Source: Stutzerimonas stutzeri (GTDB taxonomy: Bacteria > Pseudomonadota > Gammaproteobacteria > Pseudomonadales > Pseudomonadaceae). Taken from it: a stretch of 64,000 nt of DNA. Numbering within the stretch: position 1 is the first letter of the stretch; each line of letters starts with the position of its first letter. Below the pieces are notes generated by a model. It was given only the letters and a program-made list of their open reading frames with translations, was not told the DNA's origin and ran no database searches. Positions 35,515 through 42,701 of this stretch are shown one piece after another. The position numbers and the translations under genes are program-made. The stretch lies in the NCBI RefSeq assembly GCF_009789555.1, contig NZ_CP046902.1:2744001-2808000 (forward strand), in the 5' to 3' direction.

Positions 35515-37140
35515 ATGCTTCTTCGACGCATCAAAATCGCGCCGCGCGCGTTTCTCAGCTTTTCCGTAATTGCGCTGCTCATGATACTGCTGGGCATCTT
35601 TTCTCTGGTCGAGCTGAAGGCGATCCGCGGAACCGCTGTCGAGCTGAGGGAAAACAGCATGCCCAGCTACGCCGCGCTGGGACAAATCAACGAGAACATT
35701 CTACGGATCCGAATCGTCTCATTTCGCATTTTGGTGGACCGTGAGCCGGAGCAACTGAGCGTCAGTATCGCTCGGGCCGCGGAGCTCACCGCGCAGTTGA
35801 AGAAAGCCAAGACACAATATGAAACCTTGCTGTCCAGCGAGCGCGAGCGCCAGCAGTTCGCCCGGCTGGAGCAGGCACTCGATGCCTATTACGCCGTCAA
35901 CGACCAGCTGATCCGGCTATCGAACGAGGGTCGCCTGGATGAGCTCAGCGCGCTGCTCGGCACACAATACAAAGCGATTTCCGATGACCTGGGGGCGCAG
36001 TTCGGCGCGCTCATGAAAATAAACGCCGAAGCGGCGGACGAGTCCGCTGCGCTGGCTGACCAGGTTTATGACCGTGCGATCACAGCGGTGATCGGCCTGA
36101 TTGTGTTCGCCGCCTTGCTTACCGCTGTGTTGGCGCTGATGCTGACCCGCAGTATCGTCAAGCCGCTGTCCGAAGCCGTACGGGTCTCGGAAACGATAGC
36201 AGGCGGAGATTTGACCGAGGCATTCGCTGTCGCCGGGGCGGATGAGCCGGCCACGCTGCTCCGTGCCATGCAGACGATGCAACAGAACCTGAAGGGTACG
36301 ATCCAGAGTATCGCCAGTTCGTCGGATCAACTGGCGTCGGCAGCCGAAGAGCTGAATGCGGTCACCGAGGACTCGAGCAAAGGCCTCCACCAGCAGAATA
36401 ACGAGCTGGAGCAAGCTGCAACCGCGGTCAACGAGATGACCGCGGCAGTCGATGAAGTCGCGCGAAACGCGGTTGCCACCTCCGAGGCCTCCCGCGACTC
36501 GGATAGAACAGCCCGAGAGGGACAGCGCCAGGTGATTAAGACCGTCGAATCTATCAATAGCCTGGCCGAGAATGTGACCGGCACGGCTGCGCAGGTCGAG
36601 CAGCTTGCAGACAAGATTCGCAGCATCAGCGGCGTACTCGATGTGATCCGCTCGATTGCCGAGCAGACGAACCTGCTGGCGCTCAATGCGGCGATCGAGG
36701 CGGCTCGCGCCGGGGAAGCCGGCCGTGGTTTCGCGGTAGTGGCTGACGAGGTTCGCGCCCTGGCGCACCGGACGCAGCAATCGACCCGCGAGATCGAAAG
36801 CATGATCGGCGGCGTGCAACAGGGCACCAACGACGCGATGGCTGCCATGCGCAACAGCAACGAGCTGGCCCATGGCACGTTGGATGTCGCACGCGCTGCC
36901 GGCCAGGCGCTCGAAGAAATCACCCAGGCGATCAGTCACATCACCGAGCGCAATCTGGTCATCGCCAGTGCTTCAGAGGAGCAGGCCCAGGTGGCGCGTG
37001 AAGTCGACCGCAACCTGGTCAACATCCGCGACCTTGCCGTGCAGACCTCGGCTGGCGCGCATCAGACCAACGCCGCCAGCCAGGACCTGTCCCGCCTGGC
37101 GATCGATTTGAATGGCCTGGTCATGCGGTTCAAGGTCTGA
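35515..37140 (+). CDS. Methyl-accepting chemotaxis protein, 4HB sensor type
   Basis: A 541-residue chemoreceptor. Helix 1 (about 10-32), a periplasmic four-helix-bundle sensor (about 33-185) that contains ENILRIRIVSFRILVDREPEQ, helix 2 (about 188-210), a HAMP domain (about 212-265) and the cytoplasmic signalling hairpin with IRSIAEQTNLLALNAAIEAARAGEAGRGFAVVADEVRALAHRTQQST at about 395-435. The ligand is unknown. The 313 bp between the tRNA and this start hold only a terminator and probably the promoter. Its 3' end is overlapped on the other strand by the read-through of the truncated immunity copy. Confidence 0.93.
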   Translation: MLLRRIKIAPRAFLSFSVIALLMILLGIFSLVELKAIRGTAVELRENSMPSYAALGQINENILRIRIVSFRILVDREPEQLSVSIARAAELTAQLKKAKTQYETLLSSERERQQFARLEQALDAYYAVNDQLIRLSNEGRLDELSALLGTQYKAISDDLGAQFGALMKINAEAADESAALADQVYDRAITAVIGLIVFAALLTAVLALMLTRSIVKPLSEAVRVSETIAGGDLTEAFAVAGADEPATLLRAMQTMQQNLKGTIQSIASSSDQLASAAEELNAVTEDSSKGLHQQNNELEQAATAVNEMTAAVDEVARNAVATSEASRDSDRTAREGQRQVIKTVESINSLAENVTGTAAQVEQLADKIRSISGVLDVIRSIAEQTNLLALNAAIEAARAGEAGRGFAVVADEVRALAHRTQQSTREIESMIGGVQQGTNDAMAAMRNSNELAHGTLDVARAAGQALEEITQAISHITERNLVIASASEEQAQVAREVDRNLVNIRDLAVQTSAGAHQTNAASQDLSRLAIDLNGLVMRFKV

Positions 37141-37254
37141 CGGCGTCCCCCGGCTCAACGATATAGCCTCGTTCGGCGGCCGGGCCGCGCGAGGGCTGGC
37201 CGCGCCGAGGCGTTCGGCGTCCACGTTTGCGACGCTCGCACCTCCGCGCCCAGC

Positions 37255-37326
37255 GTGCAGGTAGTAATTCTTGGAGCTGTAGCGTTCCAGCACGTAGATT
37301 TCCTGGGGGATCAGGGGCGTGGGCAT
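37255..37326 (-). pseudogene. Truncated fifth copy of the immunity gene (5' end only)
   Basis: The ATG at 37326 lies five bases after the stop of the complete copy upstream, as between the other copies. The first 24 codons match them (MPTPLIPQEIYVLERYSS, then KNYYLH). At about 37255 identity ends and unrelated sequence begins. The frame runs on for about 94 further codons and ends inside the opposite-strand 3' end of the chemoreceptor gene. It is best read as the junction left by an imperfect tandem duplication or deletion; a short chimeric protein could be made. Confidence 0.8.
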
Positions 37327-37331
37327 GGCTG

Positions 37332-38297
37332 TCAATGTCCACTCTGATCGGTATCCCAGTGCCAGAGGGTGTAGCCCTTGCTGACTTCGCTGGGAATGCT
37401 GGGGAAGACCTCGTCCTGCTCGAAGCGGCGACGGGAATCGCGTTGGGCGCGGGTGTACCAGTAGCCGGTGCGTGGGCAGGGCTGGCCGGCGTAGGTGGGG
37501 GGCGGTGGCAAGGCGCTGGGGCCTTTGCCTTCCTCAAGAGGAACGGTCTCGCCGGGCACGCGCTCGACCAGGGTCCAGAGGGTGGGTTGTTTAGTCGCTG
37601 CGTTCAAGCCGCTTGGAATGAGACCGCATTTTGCCATAGGGGCTGTGCGTTGGTACTTGCTGTGTTTCCCTGAAGCGATCAGGAATTGAGGCGAGGCATC
37701 TTCCACCTCGGGCAGGTAGATACCGGTTTGCAATATTGGCTCGCCCGTACGGACTTGTACCCTGGGATTCGAGCGGTAACGGGGCCAGGCGGTCGGTGGG
37801 TCCAATGGGCCCCGGGTAGAGGGGTTGTAACGTGTGGAAAGCGCTCCTTTGCACCACATGGCTTCGCTGGTGCGCATTATGTTACCGGCAAAAAAGGAGG
37901 CTCGGCCAATCAGCTCCCAGTACTGGTGTGCCGCCCCCGGCTCCACTTCATCCATCCACTCTTCCGAGTATTCGCGGGCACCGCGCAGGTCATTTTCCAC
38001 ACTGATTGCCGCACCGAGTCCGCTGTGGATACCATGGGTCAGCTCGATAAAACCCTCGTTCAGTGATTGCATGGTTTCACGAAAGATCGGTAATACCGTC
38101 TGTCCCCAGACGATATCCGGCTGGTACGGTAGAGGCCGCGTGCGGTAGTCCGGCGGCAATTGCCGAATAAAGCGCTGCAGGCAGCTTTCGACATGTTTGA
38201 GCATCACCTCCCAGGCGTCCTGCATATGCAGGTAGTAGTCCTCGGAGCTGTAGCGTTCCAGCACGTAGATTTCCTGGGGGATCAGGGGCGTGGGCAT
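37332..38297 (-). CDS. Putative T6SS immunity protein, copy A (most distal)
   Basis: 321 residues, no signal peptide and no clear membrane helix, so probably cytoplasmic. A helical N-terminal half (about 8-150, with DYYLHMQDAWEVMLKHVESCLQRF) is followed by a C-terminal half containing TGEPILQTGIYLPEV and CPRTGYWYTRAQRDSRRRF. Two 'G..P..G.W/Y' entry motifs of this kind recall the Imm71/Imm72 immunity families from memory; I could not test this. The role as immunity protein comes mainly from location, directly after a vgrG-linked toxin gene. This copy differs from the others at about residues 141-161 and 202-236 (YQRTAPMAKCGLIPSGLNAATKQ instead of the YERTAPEARVGL form). Confidence 0.72.
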   Translation of the reverse strand: MPTPLIPQEIYVLERYSSEDYYLHMQDAWEVMLKHVESCLQRFIRQLPPDYRTRPLPYQPDIVWGQTVLPIFRETMQSLNEGFIELTHGIHSGLGAAISVENDLRGAREYSEEWMDEVEPGAAHQYWELIGRASFFAGNIMRTSEAMWCKGALSTRYNPSTRGPLDPPTAWPRYRSNPRVQVRTGEPILQTGIYLPEVEDASPQFLIASGKHSKYQRTAPMAKCGLIPSGLNAATKQPTLWTLVERVPGETVPLEEGKGPSALPPPPTYAGQPCPRTGYWYTRAQRDSRRRFEQDEVFPSIPSEVSKGYTLWHWDTDQSGH

Positions 38298-38302
38298 GGC
38301 TG

Positions 38303-39268
38303 TCAATGTCCGCTCTGATCGATATCCCAGTGCCAGAGGGTGTAGCCCTTGCTGACTTCGCTGGGAATGCTGGGGAAGACCTCGTCCTGTTCGAAGCGGC
38401 GGCGGGAATCGCGCTGGGCGCGGGTGTACCAGTAGCCGGTGCGTGGGCAGGGCTGGCCGGCGTAGGTGGGGGGCGGCGGCAAGGCACTGGGGCCTTTGCC
38501 TTCATCGAGGGGAACAGTTTCGCCGGGCACGCGCTCAACCAGGGTCCAGAGAGTGGGTTGCTCCGAGGCGCTTTGGAATCCACCTGGGGTTAAGCCTACC
38601 CGCGCTTCAGGGGCGGTGCGTTCATACTTGCTGTGTTTCCCGGAGGCGATCAGGAACTGAGGACAGGAATCTTCCACCTCGGGCAGGTAGATACCGGTTT
38701 GCAATATTGGCTCGCCCGTACGGACCTGTACCCTGGGGTTCAAACGGTAACGGGGCCAGGCAGTCGGTGGGTCCAGTGGTCCTCGGATAGAAGGCTCGTA
38801 ACCTGTGGAAAGTTCTTCTTTGCACCACATGGCTTCGCTGGTCGACATTATATTGCCGGCAAAAAAGGAGGCGCGACCAATCAGCTCCCAGTACTGGTGT
38901 GCTGCCCCCGGCTCCACTTCATCCATCCACTCTTCCGAGTACTCGCGAGCACCGCGCAGGTCATTTTCCACACTGATCGCCGCACCGAGTCCGCTGTGGA
39001 TGCCATGGGTCAGTTCGATAAAGCCCTCGTTCAGTGATTGCATGGTTTCACGAAAGATCGGCAATACCGTCTGCCCCCAGACGATATCCGGCTGGTACGG
39101 TAGAGGCCGCGTGCGATAGTCGGGTGGCAATTGCAGCATAAAGCGTTGCAGGCAGCTTTCGACATGCTGGAGCATCGCCTCCCAGGCGTCCTGCATATGC
39201 AGGTAGTAGTCCTTGGAGCTGTAGCGTTCCAGCATGTAGATTTCCTGGGGGATCAGGGGCGTGGGCAT
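38303..39268 (-). CDS. Putative T6SS immunity protein, copy B
   Basis: 321 residues, intact, with the same layout as copy A. In the first variable patch (about 141-161) it reads MSTSEAMWCKEELSTGYEPSI, identical to copy C and unlike A and D. In the second patch it reads YERTAPEARVGLTPGGFQSASEQ, close to C and D. The ATG is at 39268 (cut from longer frames that read in from the neighbouring copy). The stop is five bases before the ATG of copy A. The operon position predicts expression with the toxin. Confidence 0.72.
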   Translation of the reverse strand: MPTPLIPQEIYMLERYSSKDYYLHMQDAWEAMLQHVESCLQRFMLQLPPDYRTRPLPYQPDIVWGQTVLPIFRETMQSLNEGFIELTHGIHSGLGAAISVENDLRGAREYSEEWMDEVEPGAAHQYWELIGRASFFAGNIMSTSEAMWCKEELSTGYEPSIRGPLDPPTAWPRYRLNPRVQVRTGEPILQTGIYLPEVEDSCPQFLIASGKHSKYERTAPEARVGLTPGGFQSASEQPTLWTLVERVPGETVPLDEGKGPSALPPPPTYAGQPCPRTGYWYTRAQRDSRRRFEQDEVFPSIPSEVSKGYTLWHWDIDQSGH

Positions 39269-39273
39269 GGCTA

Positions 39274-40238
39274 TTAATGTCCGCTCTGATCGGTATCCCA
39301 GTGCCAGAGGGTGTAGCCCTTGCTGACTTCGCTGGGAATGCTGGGGAATACCTCGTCCTGCTCGAAACGGCGACGGGAATCGCGTTGGGCGCGGTGTACC
39401 AGTAGCCGCTGCGTGGGCAGGGCTGGCCGGCGTAGGTGGGGGGCGGTGGCAAGGCGCTGGGGCCTTTGCCTTCCTCAAGAGGAACGGTCTCGCCGGGCAC
39501 GCGCTCGACCAGGGTCCAGAGGGTGGGTTGCTCCGAGGCGCTTTGGAATCCACCTGGGGTTAAGCCTACCCGAGCTTCAGGGGCGGTGCGTTCATACTTG
39601 CTGTGTTTCCCGGAGGCGATCAGGAACTGAGGACAGGAATCTTCCACCTCTGGCAGGTAGATACCGGTTTGCAATATTGGCTCGCCCGTACGGACCTGTA
39701 CCCTGGGATTCGAGCGGTAACGGGGCCAGGCGGTCGGTGGGTCCAGTGGTCCTCGGATAGAAGGCTCGTAACCTGTGGAAAGTTCTTCTTTGCACCACAT
39801 GGCTTCGCTGGTTGACATTATATTGCCGGCAAAAAAGGAGGCTCGGCCAATCAGCTCCCAGTACTGGTCCGATGCTCCCGGTTCCACTTCATCCATCCAT
39901 TCATCCGAGTATTCACGGGCACCGCGAAAATCGTTCTTGATACTGATTGCCGCACCGAGTCCGCTGTGGATGCCATGGGTCAGTTCGATAAAGCCTTCGT
40001 TCAGTGATTGCATGGTTTCACGAAAGATCGGCAGCACCGTCTGTCCCCAGACGATATCCGGCTGGTACGGTAGAGGCCGCGTGCGATAGTCGGGTGGCAA
40101 TCGCAGCATAAAGCGTTGCAGGCAGCTTTCGACATGTTTGAGCATCGCCTCCCAGGCGTCCTGCATGTGCAGGTAGTAGTCCTTGGAGCTGTAGCGTTCC
40201 AGCATGTAGATTTCCTGGGGGATCAGGGGCGTAGGCAT
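39274..40238 (-). pseudogene. Putative T6SS immunity protein, copy C, frameshifted
   Basis: Same gene as its neighbours but 965 instead of 966 bp. One G of a GGG is missing at about 39393 (GCGGTGTACC where the other copies have GCGGGTGTACC). The frame is correct through GYWYT (about residue 282) and then shifts, losing the conserved RAQRDSRRRF...TLWHWDTDQSGH end; translation then runs out of frame into copy B as far as 39048, giving about 397 residues. The stop that should have been used is TAA at 39274-39276. Either a real inactivation, an assembly error between near-identical repeats, or a read error. Confidence 0.85.
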
Positions 40239-40242
40239 GCTG

Positions 40243-41208
40243 TCAATGTCCACTCTGATCGGTATCCCAGTGCCAGAGGGTGTAGCCCTTGCTGACTTCG
40301 CTGGGAATGCTGGGGAAGACCTCGTCCTGCTCGAAGCGGCGACGGGAATCGCGCTGGGCGCGGGTGTACCAGTAGCCGCTGCGTGGGCAGGGCTGTCCGG
40401 CGTAGGTGGGTGGCGGCGGCAAGGCGCTGGGGCCTTTGCCTTCATCGAGGGGAACGGTCTCGCCGGGCACGCGCTCGACCAGGGTCCAGAGGGTGGGTTG
40501 CTCCGAGGCGCTTTGGAATCCGCTGGGGCTTAGACCTACCCGAGCTTCAGGGGCCGTGCGCTCATACTTGCTGTGTTTCCCGGAAGCGATCAGGAACTGA
40601 GGACAGGAATCTTCCACCTCTGGCAGGTAGATGCCGGTTTGCAGTATTGGCTCACCCGTACGGACCTGTACCCTGGGATTCGAGCGGTAACGGGGCCAGG
40701 CAGTCGGTGGGTCCAATGGACCGCGGCTGGAGGGATTGTAACGTGTGGAAAGTGCACCTCTACACCAGATGGCTTGGGTTGTTCGTAGTATGTTGCCGGC
40801 AAAAAACGAGGCTCGGCCAATCAGCTCCCAGTACTGGTGTGCCGCCCCCGGCTCCACTTCATCCATCCACTCTTCCGAGTATTCACGGGCACCGCGCAGG
40901 TCATTTTCCACACTGATCGCCGCACCGAGTCCGCTGTGGATGCCATGGGTCAGTTCGATAAAGCCCTCGTTCAGTGACTGCATGGTTTCGCGGAAGATTG
41001 GTAATACCGTCTGCCCCCAGACGATATCCGGCTGGTACGGCAGTGGCCGCATGCGGTAGTCGGGTGGCAATTGCTGCATAAAGCGCTGCAGGCAGCTTTC
41101 GACATGCTGGAGCATCGCCTCCCAGGCGTCCTGCATATGCAGGTAGTAGTCCTTGGAGCTGTAGCGTTCCAGCACGTAGATTTCCTGGGGGATCAGGGGC
41201 GTGGGCAT
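40243..41208 (-). CDS. Putative T6SS immunity protein, copy D (next to the toxin)
   Basis: 321 residues, intact. The copy nearest the toxin gene, starting eight bases after its stop, so it is the most likely cognate immunity gene. In the first variable patch it reads LRTTQAIWCRGALSTRYNPSS and in the second YERTAPEARVGLSPSGFQSASEQ. The N-terminal half is the helical part, and the C-terminal half has two G-x-P...G-x-Y/W modules (TGEPILQTGIY at about 184-194 and GQPCPRSGYW at 271-280). Spacing to copy C is 4 bp. Family name Imm71/72-like is a memory-based guess. Confidence 0.75.
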   Translation of the reverse strand: MPTPLIPQEIYVLERYSSKDYYLHMQDAWEAMLQHVESCLQRFMQQLPPDYRMRPLPYQPDIVWGQTVLPIFRETMQSLNEGFIELTHGIHSGLGAAISVENDLRGAREYSEEWMDEVEPGAAHQYWELIGRASFFAGNILRTTQAIWCRGALSTRYNPSSRGPLDPPTAWPRYRSNPRVQVRTGEPILQTGIYLPEVEDSCPQFLIASGKHSKYERTAPEARVGLSPSGFQSASEQPTLWTLVERVPGETVPLDEGKGPSALPPPPTYAGQPCPRSGYWYTRAQRDSRRRFEQDEVFPSIPSEVSKGYTLWHWDTDQSGH

Positions 41209-41216
41209 GGTGCGTC

Positions 41217-42689
41217 CTATTCGGGCAGGTCGAGTTTGTGGTCGGGTGGCAGGTAGCGTCTGTCGATCTTATTGGTCAGCTTGGGCAGGCCGAGAAATTC
41301 GTCGCTCTCGCCAGGGAAGTCTCTGTAGCCCCAATTCGTTGGTTGCCGTTTGCTCAGGTACACTGGTTGCAACTCACGAGGATCGACGACGATCTGCATG
41401 GCTCCGCCTTCCAATACATAAAGGCTGTCCTTGCGCAATTGCTGGCTGGCGGCTGGGCCTTCCCAGGCCTTCAGCGATTGGCCCGGCGGCACGGTATAGG
41501 TGACATATTCGCCGTTGCGGTTCCAGTAGCGCCATACAGCGAAGCGGCGGCGCCAGTCGTCACGGTTCTTCAGGGCGAGAAATTCCGCTTCGCGCATCCA
41601 GTGCCCGGCATTGTCATTGGAGCCTGGCGCGACCACACGGTAGAGCTTTTCTCCGGGTGGAATGGGCACTGGGGTAGCATCCTTGAACGTCTTGTAGAGA
41701 TCTTTTAAGGGATCTGGTCCTGATGCGCTGATATCCGGCCAACCTGACTTTGAAGGTGCCTCTTCCATCGCTTTATGCACCAGCCTTTCCGTCTTATCCA
41801 CCCACCCCGGCTTGTTCAGGTCGAGTTCAATTGCGTCGTTGGCTGCCTGTAGTGCCGGGGTGTTTGGGTGCACATTGACCGCGCCGACCCGGGCGCGGTG
41901 GCTCATGTCGGCCTCGATATCCAGGCGTCGGGCCAGTTTCTCCATCCAGTCGTGCACAGGGCGGATGCATTCCTCCAGTTTGGCGTGGGCCATGCGCCGA
42001 ACATTGAGGACGGTTTCCAGCATCTGCCCGGCGCGGGTCGCCATGGCGGCGTCGCTCCAGCGCTGGATCAGCTCGATAAGCTCGCGCAGGCTGTCGATGA
42101 GTTGATCGAACACCTTCAGCAGTTCGCCCACGTCGAGTGCAGCGGCAAGCCTGCGTACTTCATCGGCCAGCCAGCGATAAGGCTCCAGAATATTGAGGCT
42201 ATTAAGGGTCCGCCGTACGACGGGGCTTTGAAGGTGCTGGTTGAGCTTGAGGATACCGGCGTCGACGTAGGAGCGGCTGGCTTCCCAGAACTGCTCCATC
42301 TTGACTGCCTTGTCGCTCTTGGCAGCAAATTTGCGTCCGTAGGCGAAAAGAATCTTGCAGCAGCCCTTGGCCAGCGAGCCGAGTAGCGGAATCAGGCCGA
42401 CCAGGGTCAGCAGCAGGGCGACCCAGGCCCATGTATTGCTGCTGTCGGCGTTGATTTTCTTGCAGTTGGCGGCGAGGTCGCGCACGTCGCAGATCTGATC
42501 GACTAACGGAATCATCGAGATCACCGTGCCGGTCACAATCTGCGCGGTGCTCTGTTCGTCGGCGAAGTCGCCCTGGAGCACGATCCATATCCACTCGGCG
42601 GCGGCGCTCAGGTCCTGCCTGGCGCTATCGACCCAGCGCACGGGGGCGGCCGCGTACCAGGCGAGCGCGTTTTCAAGTTCATCCCACAT
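41217..42689 (-). CDS. Putative VgrG-linked T6SS effector with unclassified C-terminal toxin domain
   Basis: 490 residues. The N-terminus (1-45) is Trp/Ala-rich. Residues about 51-107 hold two hydrophobic segments around a conserved-looking IPLVDQICDVRDL...WVALLLTLVGLIPLLGSLAKG, a membrane pre-toxin region I have seen in several T6SS effectors, thought to help entry into the target cytoplasm. A long helical linker (about 130-300) follows. The end (about 346-490) is a compact domain: KLYRVVAPGS, then WNRNGEYVTYTVPPGQSLKAWEG and YVLEGGAMQIVVDP. The spacing of YR, WN.NG...Y and WEG loosely resembles RES/ADP-ribosyltransferase-like toxins; this is a guess. It starts 12 bp after vgrG and is followed by the immunity array. 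Confidence 0.7.
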   Translation of the reverse strand: MWDELENALAWYAAAPVRWVDSARQDLSAAAEWIWIVLQGDFADEQSTAQIVTGTVISMIPLVDQICDVRDLAANCKKINADSSNTWAWVALLLTLVGLIPLLGSLAKGCCKILFAYGRKFAAKSDKAVKMEQFWEASRSYVDAGILKLNQHLQSPVVRRTLNSLNILEPYRWLADEVRRLAAALDVGELLKVFDQLIDSLRELIELIQRWSDAAMATRAGQMLETVLNVRRMAHAKLEECIRPVHDWMEKLARRLDIEADMSHRARVGAVNVHPNTPALQAANDAIELDLNKPGWVDKTERLVHKAMEEAPSKSGWPDISASGPDPLKDLYKTFKDATPVPIPPGEKLYRVVAPGSNDNAGHWMREAEFLALKNRDDWRRRFAVWRYWNRNGEYVTYTVPPGQSLKAWEGPAASQQLRKDSLYVLEGGAMQIVVDPRELQPVYLSKRQPTNWGYRDFPGESDEFLGLPKLTNKIDRRYLPPDHKLDLPE

Positions 42690-42701
42690 AGAGAGTCATC
42701 C

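Larger units (their letters stand above)
37255..41208 (-). repeat. Tandem array of about 970-bp units, 4 full copies plus a fragment
   Basis: Start codons at 41208, 40238, 39268, 38297 and 37326 are 970, 970, 971 and 971 bp apart. Each unit is one complete gene plus a 4- or 5-base spacer, so the repeat unit equals the gene. The DNA is nearly identical over most of its length, including silent positions, with clusters of differences. This indicates recent amplification or ongoing gene conversion. Confidence 0.95.

Noticed and set aside
39048..40445. A 465-codon frame that looks like a larger fusion of immunity copies
   Set aside because: It is the result of the frameshift in copy C: the frame enters from copy D out of phase, is correct within copy C, then leaves it out of phase into copy B. 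The true unit is the 321-codon gene.
37255..41208. The 970-bp repeats considered as a CRISPR array or insertion sequence
   Set aside because: Units are whole protein-coding genes without short direct repeats and spacers, inverted ends or transposase.
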